The notes: generated by a model from the letters alone, not told the origin. A DNA stretch of 64,000 nucleotides from Anniella stebbinsi (GCA_029215795.1 JARDYH010000005.1:40616001-40680000); one strand, 5' to 3'. Positions 44,664 to 55,180 are shown, counted from the first letter of the stretch. Translations and numbers: made by a program.

Positions 44664-44820
44664 GGCCAGATCTACACCAAGCAGGAAATAGCAGTATGAA
44701 AGCGATATATAACAGGCAGGAACCACACTACTGCTTTATAGTGGTATTGAAGTGCACTGACAACTGTTGGGGCCCATTGACACATTCCATATACCTCTAT
44801 ATCCTGCTTGGTGCAGCTCC
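44664..44820. mobile_element. MITE M4, copy 1
   Basis: Ends 'ggccagatctacaccaagca' and 'atcctgcttggtgcagctcc' form an inverted repeat around 'cactactgctttatagtgg'. A related copy is at 60137-60262. Confidence 0.65.
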
Positions 44821-45099
44821 TGCCTTTTATATACGCCACATGGGCGACAGGCTAGCTGGCAGCGTGAGCTCTGGCAGGCTGGGATGCGAGCAGGCGGGTT
44901 TTGGGGGGGGGTGTTGAAAATATTGTAAGCTAAGTTGCATCTTATGAGGGGGTGAATGCTACCAAATTTCAGGCAAACAAGTATGGGGCTTTTCATCCTA
45001 GCCTTTAAATATTATTGCTATTGTTAAAAGAGGAACTACTCCTAATCGCAGTGAATGGTTTTATCAAAGTTCCCCAGTCCTCATGATGAAGTATTATAT

Positions 45100-45245
45100 T
45101 GTGGGACTGTTCCAGTGTTCAGCTGCCTGTGGGAAAGCCACAAGTAGGACATGAGTGTAATAGCAACCCTTCTGATCTTATTCCTCAGCAGCTGGTGTAC
45201 ATAGACACATTGTTTCTGTCTAAACTTGCATAGGTTTCCACTCTT
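45100..45245. mobile_element. CR1-like LINE 3'-region fragment
   Basis: Short stretch 'gttcagctgcctgtgggaaa' and 'aagtaggacatgagtg', matching the other CR1-like fragments. Confidence 0.5.
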
Positions 45246-45444
45246 GGACCCTTATGGTGCAATTCTGTGTATGGCTATTCTGAAGTAAGCCCTTGTTTTC
45301 AGTGGGGCTTACTTCCAGGTACAGGTGTATAGAATTGTAGCCTAAATGCTGTATCACTAAAGCGCAGGACCCTTCATGTGCATCTTTAAAAATAGTATGT
45401 ATGCCTTGCCATTATATGGACCTCTTAAAAAAACCAGTCTAGTT

Positions 45445-45580
45445 CAGCATTCCTCAACCTGGTGCAATCCAAATGTTGGGGACTACAACTCCCAGCATTT
45501 CTGACCATTGGCCATAATGGCTAGGGCTGATGAGACTTGAAGTCCAAAACATCTGGAGGGCATCAGGTTGGAGAAGGCTG
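45445..45580. mobile_element. MITE M2, complete copy with 8-bp duplication
   Basis: 136 bp, flanked by perfect GTCTAGTT duplications at 45437-45444 and 45581-45588. Arms 'cagcattcctcaacctggtg' and 'catcaggttggagaaggctg', with inner pairing of 'gactacaactcccagc'. The 8-bp duplication indicates hAT-type transposition. Confidence 0.85.
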
Positions 45581-45855
45581 GTCTAGTTGTTTAAAAGTGA
45601 AGTAAAGGAGGCAATTTATGTTTAGTAATTTTACAGAAAAGGCTGAAAATGTCATGACTGTACTAGGTTTTGATGATCCTTCCCTAAAACATTTTACCTT
45701 GGTCATTTGAAGGAATTGTTTCAGAACATGAATTCCTTTCAATTACTGTTTGATGTTCCAGGTTAAATTAGCAGGCCTTGGACTTCAGTTGTTGCTAGGC
45801 AAACATCCCAAACATCCTCTTCCCCCTGATATAACGTCACTGTCTGTGTCTGTGT

Positions 45856-46062
45856 AGGCTGGTGACTTGTATTTCAGTGGGGCAGGGAATCCACTCTGAG
45901 TTTCAGTCGGAACCAGTCAGAACTCTACAGAAGCAATCCAAAGTGCTGAACCCTATCCCCAAAATGCTCTAGTGCCTTTGATAGCTCCGTTAGAGTTCTG
46001 ACTGGTTCTGACTGATACCCAGAAAAGATTCACTGCCCCACTGCAATAGGAGACACCAGCCT
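45856..46062. repeat. Inverted repeat with 71-bp arms
   Basis: 45856-45926 ('aggctggtgacttgtatttc' to 'accagtcagaactct') pairs with 45992-46062 ('agagttctgactggttctga' to 'gagacaccagcct'); spacer about 65 bp. Possibly a MITE; no target duplication identified. Confidence 0.8.
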
Positions 46063-46120
46063 CTACTGGCCTGTGTTTATGGTGTGTTTGTGTTTAAGCA
46101 TGGTGTTAGAGCTGCCAGAC

Positions 46121-46565
46121 TTAGAATCATAGAATAGAATCACAGAATAGTAGAGTTGGAAGGGGCCTATAAGGCATCAAGTCCAACCCCCTGCTCAGTG
46201 CAGGAATCTACCTTAAAGCATCCCTGACAGATGGTTGTCCAGCTGTATCTTGAAGGCCTCTAATGTGGGAGAGCCCACCACCTCCCTAGATAATTGGTTC
46301 CACTGTCGTATTGTTCTAACAGTCAGGAAGTTTTTCCTGATGTCCAGCTGGAATCTGGCTTCCTGTCACTTGAGCCCATTATTCCGTGTCCTGCACTCTG
46401 GGTTGATAGAGAAGAGATCCTGGCCCTCATCTGTGTGACAACCTTTCAAGTATTTGAAGAGTGCTATCATGTCTCCCCTCAGTCTTCTCTTCTCCAGGCT
46501 AAACATGCCCAGTTCTTTCAGTCTCTCCTCATAGGGCTTTGTTTTTTGTTGGGCTTTCATTAATT
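46121..46565 (-). mobile_element. CR1 LINE 3' end, antisense
   Basis: The minus strand encodes the CR1 ORF2 C-terminal hallmark [20 protein letters not shown], then YLKGC and RTRNNGLK. It ends (plus-strand left side) in 'agaatcatagaatag', the CR1-type octamer-like tail, next to 'gagttggaaggggccta'. 5'-truncated. Plus-oriented CR1-like sequence follows at about 46620-46765. Confidence 0.9.
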
Positions 46566-46977
46566 GTACTCTGCCCCCCCCCCCCCCGTTATTAATGTCA
46601 TCCCTGATCAAGATCTGGTTGGCTTTTTCTCACACGTGGTGTGGAGAATGTGGATAGGGAGACATTTTTCTCCCTTTCTCATGGTATTAGAACATGGAGT
46701 CATCTCATGAAGCTGAATAGTGGGAGATTTAGGACTGATAAAAGGATGTATTTCTTTACACAGTGCACCTCTTGCCTCCCTTTCTAATCTTTCTTATCTG
46801 CAAATTTCCCATTTTCTGTTTAGTCTAGCACAGTGTTCTTTAGCAATTTTTTTTTCTAATCCAGGACGTGTTTTCTTTAGAAAAATGGAAAATAATAGAT
46901 TTCTTTTTTATTGATCTTGTATGAGGACAGCAAAAAGAATTGCCATAAAGAAATTTGTACAGCAAGTAAAAATACAT

Positions 46978-47231
46978 GTTAATTTCATATACATTGAATG
47001 TCTCACTTGTTCTTTCTTTCAATGATTTTAACATTAAGATGCTACATAGAACAGTTAATTGTGTCTGTGAAATCAGATATGTGACCAAGGCCATGTTCAG
47101 GTGGGCACCCCCCTTGAGAGTTGGGCATGTTGGTGGGCACACCCCCTTGGGGGCTGGACATTTTGGTGAGTACACCTCCTTGGGGCGGCCATGTTGTCCT
47201 CCTTTTTGGTTTCCAAAATATGGTCACCCTA
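46978..47231 (+). repeat. Dispersed repeat R1, copy 3
   Basis: Carries 'attgaatgtctcacttgt', 'caatgattttaacattaag', 'agatatgtgaccaaggcc' and the right end 'ggtttccaaaatatggtcac'. Contains two 'gggcaccccccttg'-like internal repeats. Ends about 70 bp before exon 6. Confidence 0.75.
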
Positions 47232-47298
47232 CTTATGCCATTAGTATGCAAAATTCAAATGGTCATGTAAGCTAATAATGCATTTTTATTAATTGCAG

Positions 47299-47437
47299 GC
47301 TATCCTGGGGTTTGCTGTATGCTGTGTACGTTTTGATTATGTCCTGCGTGCTGGCACTTATTTTAAACAAATTATTTTTAACGTTGGCAAGCTTTCCTGC
47401 CCTGTTTCTTCTGTTCTTCATTTATGGGATATACTCC
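47299..47437 (+). CDS. ABCA8/9-like gene 2, exon 6
   Basis: 139 nt, phase 2 in and phase 0 out; acceptor 'ttattaattgcag', donor gtaagt at 47438. With the last two bases of exon 5 it completes FW and reads LSWGLLYAVYVLIMSCVLAL, then FLTLASFPALFLLFFIYGIY and S. These are transmembrane helices 3 and 4 of domain 1 (family LSWGLLYAGFIFIM...). The orphan duplicate (14960-16233) is disrupted at the equivalent of the ALFLLFF codons. Confidence 0.93.
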
Positions 47438-47516
47438 GTAAGTCTTTGGCCTTTCTTTTATCAACTTTCAGGGTACTTCATTAAGGATTGAAAATGATGA
47501 AATGTTTGATGTTATA

Positions 47517-47822
47517 TAAGGTGACAATATGGAAAGGAGGACAGGGCTCCTGTATCTTTAACAGTTGTACAGAAAAAGGAATTTCAGAAGGTGTATGCAG
47601 GCAGCACCTGGTGAAATCACCTCTTCATCACAACAGTTAAAGCTGCAGGAGCCCTGCCTTCTTTTGTATCTGGTTAAAAGGGCAGGGCACCTGCAGCTTT
47701 AACTGCTGTGATGAAGAGGGAATTTCACCAGGTGCTGCATGCATACACCTTCTGAAATTCCTTTTTCTATACAACTGTTAAAGGTACAGGAGCCCTGTCC
47801 TCCTTTCCATATGGTCACCCTA
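47517..47822. mobile_element. Palindromic hAT-like MITE M3, complete, 8-bp duplication
   Basis: 306 bp between perfect ATGTTATA duplications (47509-47516 and 47823-47830). Starts 'taaggtgacaatatggaaag' and ends 'ctttccatatggtcacccta'. The arms pair almost along their whole length ('gaggacagggctcctgtat', 'tttaacagttgtacagaaaa'), meeting near 'gtatctggttaaaaggg'. Confidence 0.9.
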
Positions 47823-48130
47823 ATGTTATATTTTTGAATCATTTCAAATATCACTTTCTCCTCCACTGGAGGATGGAATCCCAAAATGGGTTAGATTGCC
47901 CAATGTGAATACCCTCCATCCCCTGTTGAGAATAAACCTTTAGGGTAAATCACAGATCCCTTTTCAAGATTTTCTAATCGTTTCTCTCTCTTAAATCAAA
48001 AATCCCAAAACACCCCCTTGAGAACTTTTTGAAGCAAGGTGAACATCTCAAGGATGTTTCAGGATGGACAGATTTAGATGTTCCCATTAGGGAAATGCTC
48101 TTTGTTTGTAGCTTGCAGGTAGTCCAGGAT

Positions 48131-49179
48131 GGGGATGTGCATCGTATCGTTAAAATGTCCGATAATGATACGTTAAGGTTGTTGTCGGACATCCAATTAA
48201 CAATAACGATACGATAGAAAAACCTCTGATAAATATCCGATCTGAAAGTTGAGGCCCAGTCAACCAGCTTTCAGAACGAACACGATCTTTAAAAAATTCA
48301 TAGAAAATCTAGGGTTTGAGCAATTGCTCTGATTTTTTCCACAAATGACCAGCCAGATCCCATCTTCTGTGTCCCACAAGTTTCAAGTTTTTATCTTTAA
48401 AAATGAAGACGTTACAGTGGGGGGGGGGGGCTTTTGGGGGACCCCTATAACTTTTTAGTTTGAAAAGATAGAGACATGAAACTTTTTGGACATTGCAGAT
48501 TGGATCTTGCCAGTTCTGGCTACCCAAGTTTCATGTAATTATAATTTCAAATAAAAAAGTTATGCACGCGTTTCCCCCAATGCAAGCCTATGGGAAAAAA
48601 GCAGACAGTGAGATGACAGCACGGAGACCCAGTCAACCAGCACTCAATAAAGTTGCATGATCTTTAATAAATTCATATAAAATCGAGGCTTGGAGGGATC
48701 GATCTCAAATTTCATTCACTTGTCTAGCACATGTTGCTACACATATGTGCCAAATTTCAGATCAATCCCTCCACTCCTGTATTTTATATGAATTTTTGAA
48801 AGATTGTACAACTTTTTGATAGGTCTGAATGAACGCACGTGGCGAGCTGTCATTCTGACCTGTCAGAACTTAAACTATTTTTAATAAATTCATATAAAAT
48901 CTAGGGTTGGAGGGATCGATCACAAATTTCATCCACACTTAGGCATACCCCATAAGCATTGTGACCAAGTTTCAAGCCTGTAACTTTGAAAATACAGAAG
49001 AGCATTTTTCTTTAAAAAATCAGCTCTATAGGGCAAAATAGGGCTCCAAATTAAATATCGGATTTCCGATAATTACCATGAAGACAATATGGTTAACCTA
49101 CAATATAATTCGATCCGAAAAGTTTTTAAAAAGTGATTTTCGATAACGATACGATAATTTTGGGCTTGCACCCCCCCAA
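48131..49179. mobile_element. hAT-like element, GATGTGCATCG family, 8-bp duplication, internal repeats
   Basis: 1049 bp between perfect TCCAGGAT duplications (48123-48130 and 49180-49187). Starts 'ggggatgtgcatcgtatcgt' and ends 'cgataacgatacgataattt' then 'tgggcttgcaccccccc'. Inside, a unit with 'tttaataaattcatataaaa' followed by 'ggagggatcgatc(t/a)caaatt' occurs near 48290 (diverged), 48660 and 48885. No transposase. Confidence 0.85.
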
Positions 49180-49199
49180 TCCAGGATTTGTCCCATTAG

Positions 49200-49960
49200 A
49201 GCCTTCCACTCGTGCCCGGCTTGTCTGGGCACGGGGAGGACATTGCAGTGGGGGTGAAAGAGACGCATGGTGTAGTCTCACGATTCGTGGGCTCGGCGTG
49301 GCGCCACTGGGGCTGGGAGAGGACTGGGTGAGTTTATAAGCCAGCTTGCCCCTCCCAGCCTCCTCTTCAGTGCAAATCTCCCCCCCCCCCCCGTAGACAG
49401 TGTGGGTTTGCTGATTGCCGGTTTTGGGGCTGAATAGGAATTTTTTACTCATAACGACATTGAGTGGGGTGTTTTTTTGCCTACTCTACACTGTAAGACA
49501 GTGGGGGAATAATAAGTAGGTTAACTGGCTGTTCTAATTTGGTCACATGTCATTGGCGGATATGTGCGGGCATTGGGAGCAAGCATAGGGACCGTGAGCA
49601 TTCGATGGCACCATCAAAGTGAGTGGTAATGCCTGAGGCTCACAGCTGGGAGTTTTGCAGCACCAGCTGACGGGATAGGGCTTACCACTGAGGCCAACCT
49701 TTCTCACTCACTCGGAGTTGTGCAATACGAGGAGGAGCGACACCAGAAGTTCTACCGACCCAAGAGGGGAAGCCTGGGAGGTGGAGGATTACATGCCTCA
49801 CGTCTCAGGCTATGAATGCCTCGCCCAAGCCAGTTATGACCATTTATTGGCCAAGAGAGGATGCCTGCATAGGACTACACCTACCTTTGCAGATCATCAT
49901 AATAAATGTGGCCCTATTTTAAATCCATTCTGTTGTGTCGTCTCATTATTTCCACCCTCC
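49200..49960 (+). mobile_element. Internally deleted Ngaro-related derivative
   Basis: The left part parallels the leader of the element at 18590 ('cccggcttgtctggg', 'ggggaggacattgcagtggg', 'gtttataagccagc'). The right part parallels its 3' region ('gatagggcttaccactgagg', 'ctcactcggag', AATAAA at 49901-49906, GTGTCGTCTC at 49934-49943). All coding sequence is absent between about 49420 and 49560. Diverged from the larger copy, so a different family member. Ends approximate. Confidence 0.7.
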
Positions 49961-51287
49961 ACTATCGCAATGTATCATTGCATTCAGCTGCTGTGCCAAC
50001 TGTGCCCTTCCAAGAGGAATGATGAAGACTTAGTTGTTGTCAGACATGTCTTGAAAAAGACAAGATAAGGCAATTGTAATGTGCTTTATGTTCAGAAATT
50101 TGAGCTGGTCCATAACGCCACAATCTGATTAAAGGCTTGGGTTGGCCAAAAGGAGCCTGTTAACACCGGTTACTGTATGATTAGTTTCCAGGCAGAATTC
50201 AAGGGAATGCTTGAGTATTTTAAGGAGCACCTATACCTCTATGACCTCCTACTCCAGGTGCTCATATTATCACTGTTTCCGATTCTATCATTTAGAAATC
50301 GGGTGGTATCCAGGGATTCTAGGGAATTGTCATTAATGGTCTCCTAATTAAGGAATTTCTTTCTTGTTGGAGGGGGCTTGACAGGCCCATATGTAGAAGG
50401 TTGAGTTTTTTGTTTTGGCAGGTGTTGTTATTCTTTAAAGCTTCAGGACTGGATAGGTACTTGATTTTCATTTGTGTTTATTTGCTGTATTATTTTTTGT
50501 AATCTGCCTTGAAGATCAGTTTGGTCAAAAGCAATTTAACAACTGCTTTAAATCTGACACTTAGGGTCATTCACATATAATTTTTTCCTGCATGTTGTTG
50601 CACGGTCTATATGTGTACCTGGGAGCTGTGATTGGATGCCATTGCTAAGTGAATGTATATGTGGTCTCAAGCACTTAAGATAAAATTATTCACATATGTG
50701 CACCATCATAAATTTTTACTATGTTTATACTCATCTGGATACTGTGATTGAGACAGAGTAGACAAATATTGATCTGTTTTAAAATCTGGCCTGCTGGGTA
50801 TGGTGGAAGGACTGAGCCAATGGCAGGCCCTAGTGAATTAGGAGGCTTTAGGTCAAGGGCCTAGCAAGGATGCAACCTGGTAGCTCATGGGTAGAAACTG
50901 GAAGGTCCAGATTGGCAGTAAATAATACCACCACCACCAAATGTTTGGCCAACTGTGAAGTTTAGTGTCTTTCTCAGCACAGATGCTGGTTAGGGATTTC
51001 GCAAGAAATCAAATAAGTCTTGTTTGATTCTTTGGGAGAATGTGCAAGTCAAGAAGGTGCTATTCCTGCTGAGGTAAAAGCACCCAGGAGTGAAATCTCT
51101 TGCGGATGCGACTGAGACTCCAGATACAAGCATCCTGAGCAGGAAACGATGGTCCTGGGGGGTGTTTTTTCCCTTGGTTGGAATGGCATTTTCAGATCCA
51201 CTTTCTCTCCTCAGAGAGGACACTTTGACAGAATTCCAGCACAGAGGGAAAACAATGCTGGGAGCCCTCACAGCTGTTCAACAAAAA

Positions 51288-51556
51288 ACAGGTTGACAAC
51301 CATTACACAGAGGACCTTCTCTTCTGCCGCTCCCAGATTGTGGAATGACCTGCTGGGAGAGATCCGCCAACTCACTAGACTTCAAGAATTTAAAAGAGCT
51401 ATAAAGACTGATCTCTTCCGGCAGGCCTACCCAGATGAATTTTAAGTGTTTTATTCGTGTTTTACTGGTAATTTCATGATGTATTGGTTTTATGTGCTTT
51501 TAATCAGTTTGTGTATTTTATGCTTGATGATGTTCCCCGCTGTGGGTAATAAATAA

Positions 51557-51593
<37 letters not shown>
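51288..51593 (+). mobile_element. L2-clade LINE 3' fragment with (ATT)n tail
   Basis: Encodes RLTTITQRTFSSAAPRLWND and FKRAIKTDLFRQAYPDEF, stop, then a short UTR ('gatgttccccgctgtgggta') and (ATT)n at 51559-51593. Confidence 0.9.
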
Positions 51594-52768
51594 TCCATTT
51601 GCCTCTCCCCTTTCCTGTCCATTTCTATGTGATGGGCCCTTTTTTGAAGCAAGAAAAAAGGCAGCTGCAAGTGTTTTGAGGGATTTGTGTGTGTTCAATT
51701 GTGTCACCCTATACAGTGTAGCGTAGTCCCCTGTGGAATGGCAGCACATCTCTTGACCCTTTCGAGTTACCATGGGGGACTGAATAGTTCTTAGGAGATT
51801 TTTGAGGAGATTTACAGGTTGGAGAGAGGAGATTAGCAGGAGAAAGGGAGTGGGAAGGAAACATCTAGCAAAATCCATGAAGGAGAAAGCAGCCACCTTT
51901 TCTGCCCTTATTCATCAGCAGCTCCACTGACAGTCTGTGTGAGTGATAGCGCCTGAGGCCTGCACCTGCATCCCAGGACTGTGAGGCAGAGACAGGGCTG
52001 AGTGACTTTGAACACTGACAGTGTCTAACTCAGTTATTGTTCTTCATTCCCTCTTATGTTGTTACTTAGAAACTTGCTTTAAATTGTACAACTACCTGGA
52101 TTTTTTTCCTTGCATACTCTTCTTTTCCCCACCCTGTTAAATAAATCCTAGTTCTTGGTTTTTTGTATTCTTTTGCTCACTGGTTGTTTTCCCTGTATCT
52201 TGTCAGGAAACATGGCGGTTGACACCCTGAACTATTTTGGGGTCCTGGCAATCGTCTCCCTCATCTATTCTACTACAGTTTGAACCTAGAACCCAGAGTT
52301 CCCTATGCAACAAGGGGCTGCTAGTAGAGAAAGTGAGGTTGCACTGGGAACGTGTGCAAATCCCCCAAGGCTTTGTGCACAGTCACATGGAGTGTGTGCT
52401 CAGCCTTGCTCCTTTTCAGTTTGAAAAAAGGGATGCTCATGCATCCTAAACACCAGAAGCCTATCAGAATGCAGTTTTACTAATTAGACCAAAAATATTG
52501 GATAGTTGACAATCTTGAATTGGAAGGTTTCTAATGCATATGCATATGATGAAATACACATCTGTACAGGCTTCACACATGATGGTATATGTGCATGTCA
52601 ACACAGTTATTTTTTCTTCCTGCACACACATATGCCAATGTAGGGGAATAAAATAATGTATTATGCAAACCTGTGGAATATTCGTGTAATAAAAGTTGCC
52701 TCAGTCTATTTACTGTGTCTTTTAAAATAGTAATGAAAGTACTAAACAGGTAGTTTCCTCTTTTCCAG

Positions 52769-52954
52769 ATATGCTTCTGTTTCATTATCAGTTCTCTCCT
52801 AAAGAAGCCTAAAACCACGTGCTTTGTTGTCTTCGTCCTCAGTTTTTGTTTTGGAGGCCTCAGCAGTATTACAATGTTGAATCTGCTTCCTGCAGTTTTG
52901 GAGTGGATTTTGAACATCTTCTGTCCTTTTACTTTTGGTGCTGTATTGTCAAAG
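52769..52954 (+). CDS. ABCA8/9-like gene 2, exon 7
   Basis: 186 nt, phase 0 in and out; acceptor 'tttcctcttttccag', donor gtagag at 52955. Encodes ICFCFIISSLLKKPKTTCFV, VFVLSFCFGGLSSI, LLPAVLEWILNIFCPFTFGA and VLSK. This covers transmembrane helix 5 and the LPAxLEWILxLLxPFAF block of the family. The frame runs on past the donor to a stop at about 53074, so intron retention would end the protein there. Confidence 0.9.
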
Positions 52955-53300
52955 GTAGAGTGCTATGCTTTATTTGGGATGGAAAATTCCACACACTTTA
53001 ATCTTAGTGAAGCTGGTTGTAAACATGCTGACACATGGCAATCAAGAGACATCCCAGCCACCATTGTGGAATAGGCATTTTCATTGCTCTCCCCAAGTTA
53101 TTCTGCCAGTGCATGTATAGAAATCTGAGTATGGATACAAATGGTGCTTGTCTTCCTTCACGGTACTATGATCCATACATTTATTATTAGAGGGTTAGAG
53201 GCTGAACAATTACTAAAGGATTCATTACATTTGAAACATTTGTTCTTCCCCATCTGGCTTTGATCCATGCAAACTGAGGCTTTGCTCTTTTCATATACAG

Positions 53301-53433
53301 ATTGCCCACTGCCAAAAATATGGAACAACCTTCTATTTGTCTGACCTTATGGATGAATCATACATTTACGTACTGCTTTTTAACAGTATTTTATATTTGC
53401 TGCTGACTGTCTATTTTGACAAGGTTGTGCCTG
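53301..53433 (+). CDS. ABCA8/9-like gene 2, exon 8
   Basis: 133 nt, phase 0 in and phase 1 out; acceptor 'ttttcatatacag', donor gtaagc at 53434. Encodes IAHCQKYGTTFYLSDLMDES, then YIYVLLFNSILYLLLTVYFD and KVVPG: the last helix of transmembrane domain 1 and the FEKILPxEYG exit motif. The spacing to exon 7 fits the family without gaps. Confidence 0.9.
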
Positions 53434-53489
53434 GTAAGCATACTATAATTAATACTTGTTAGCTTGAAGACTGCAATTCTGTAGATTGC

Positions 53490-54097
53490 ATTTCCAGGAG
53501 AAGTATAAAGTGTTGGTTATTACTAGGGATGTGCACGGACCCCCCCGGATCGGATCGGAACTGGGATTAGAACCAGGATTGGCGTGTCGGATTGGATCAG
53601 ATTGGATCAGAGGCTTTCTGGATCAGATCGGACCTGATCGCGAGCCGAAAATCGGAAGTCTGATTTTCGGATCGGACGCCATTTTAGGTGTTTTCACCAT
53701 AGGCTTGCAAGACTATGATGAAAACATGGGGGCGGGTGAGTGGGGGCCTAACTCCCCCCTCCCTGTCCCTCCCCCCCACTCATGCTCCTTACCTGCCGGG
53801 GCGCCCACTTCCGTCTGCTGCCGTCCGCATGTCCCATCTACTGAGAAACAGGCTTCACGGCCTAGTTCTCAATAGAGCGCCAGGTGATGACATCAACTTA
53901 ATAGTCTTTCTGAGTTTAAGAAAGCCATAAAGACTGATCCAACTGGCCTACCCCGATAAATTTTAAGATATTTGATATTGTATCATTTATATATTTTTAA
54001 TCAGTTTTATGCATTTTATGGATTTTCTGTATTTAATGTTGTTCCCCGCCTCGATCCAGAGGGAGAGGAGGGTAAGAAATAAGTAAATAAATTATTA

Positions 54098-54136
<39 letters not shown>

Positions 54137-54138
54137 TA
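53490..54138 (+). mobile_element. L2-clade LINE 3' fragment, interrupted
   Basis: Left piece 'tttccaggagaagtataaag' 'tgttggttatta' (to about 53524) and right piece from 'aacttaatagtctttctgag' (about 53895) through FKKAIKT-like codons, the UTR 'gttccccgcctcgatccaga' and (ATT)n at 54090-54138. The L2 text that should lie between is missing, so the insertion was followed by a deletion. Confidence 0.8.
53525..53895 (+). mobile_element. TAGGGATGTG-family element, 3'-truncated
   Basis: Starts 'tagggatgtgcacggacccc', continues with GATCGGAT-rich subterminal DNA, then the left arm of the GC-rich module ('tctactgagaaacaggcttc', 'gcgccaggtgatgacatca') and stops at the module's centre. No right terminus. 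Confidence 0.75.
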
Positions 54139-55008
54139 TCCCAGGTTTTTCTTTTGGAATTGTCTTGTGTAACTCAGCATGCCCCTCACTGCTGTGAAAA
54201 ATGCCAATTTTGGGGGGAAATGAAAGGTTGGAGCAAAATGACTAGCTCTTTCTGTAGATTTATTAGGTAATACATTCCATTTAAGACCCTGAATACAAAT
54301 GTATTGTTCCAGTATTGAGACTATGAAGATATGTTAAGAAATATCAATTATGACTTTAGCATTTAGCTTTTAATCATACCTTCAGCAAGTCTTTTTTTTT
54401 TTTTTGTAAGAAGCACCATTATATACAAAACGTAATTTCTTTAACTGATACAATGGCTCAATTCTGATTATCTTGTCTTTTGCCTGCATATCTGAGCCTT
54501 TTTGTTTTGTGTTAACCAGGATACTATGATTACACGCTACATAGTTTAAGAGAAGCCACGATCCTAAACCAACTTCAAACCAAGATGTAGGAGACTGGCT
54601 TGTTCCAAAGCTGGTAATCATTGTTTCTTGGTTCAGATGAAATATGAAAGTATTAATTAGAGACTTTCTGGTTTAATTGCAGCTCATGTAAATGGGCTGT
54701 GTGCACAGGCAAAGGGCTGGTTCAAATAAGATATGATTGTCCAAATGCTTCCAATGTATCTACTCAGTAATGGTTAAGTTATGCAACTTATTTCTCTTCT
54801 CCACCAATATATTCGCTCTTTGAATAATCAACTCTTTCAATAAACTACAATATCAATTCCCCCCATCTGCTCAGTGAGACTGTACTACAGAAAAGCAATG
54901 AGGACTGATAACATTTGAAGTGGGTTACATGTTCAGTTATAAGAATAAGAATTTACTGTACCTTTTGATGTAAAAGAGCTTTCCTGTGTATATTTATATT
55001 TCTGTTAG

Positions 55009-55180
55009 ACAAATATGGAGTTCCCTATCCTGCCTTGTTTTTCCTAAAGAAGTCCTACTGGTGTAGATCAAGAAGGAGCTATGCTGGTTTTGCCCCTACT
55101 AATGAACAAAGCAATGGCAACATCTTCAGTGACAATGTTGAGCCTGTGCCTCCTGAATTTGATGGGAAGGAAGCCATTAG
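55009..55180 (+). CDS. ABCA8/9-like gene 2, exon 9
   Basis: 172 nt, phase 1 in and phase 2 out; acceptor 'ttatatttctgttag', donor gtaaaa at 55181. Encodes DKYGVPYPALFFLKKSYWCR, an acidic/serine linker and VEPVPPEFDGKEAIR. It matches the family EYGHRRPPLFFLKSSFW segment and the PPEFxGKEAIRI entry into NBD1. This is the cytosolic linker between the transmembrane domain and the first ATPase domain. Confidence 0.92.

Larger units (their letters stand above)
41157..47298 (+). other. Gene 2 intron 5
   Basis: 6.1 kb against 0.93 kb in the orphan duplicate. Growth is by insertion: a TAGGGTGACC-type fragment and GC-rich repeats (41733-42620), a ~380-bp palindrome (42684-43062), MITEs at 44664-44820 and 45445-45580, an inverted repeat (45856-46062), CR1 (46121-46565) and repeat R1 (46978-47231). 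The interval 43075-44660 shows nothing recognisable. Confidence 0.7.
47438..52768 (+). other. Gene 2 intron 6
   Basis: GT at 47438, AG at 52767-52768. Contains two hAT-like elements with perfect duplications (47517-47822, 48131-49179), an Ngaro-related derivative (about 49200-49960) and an L2 3' fragment (51288-51593). Intervals 49990-51287 and 51594-52768 show no recognisable genes. Confidence 0.7.
53434..55008 (+). other. Gene 2 intron 8
   Basis: Contains an L2 3' part (53490-54138) interrupted by a truncated TAGGGATGTG element (53525-53895). The remainder 54139-55008 shows nothing recognisable. Confidence 0.7.

Noticed and set aside
52955..53074. Readthrough of exon 7 as a longer coding exon
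   Set aside because: The family continues directly with exon 8 sequence (in phase), and the extra residues have no counterpart.
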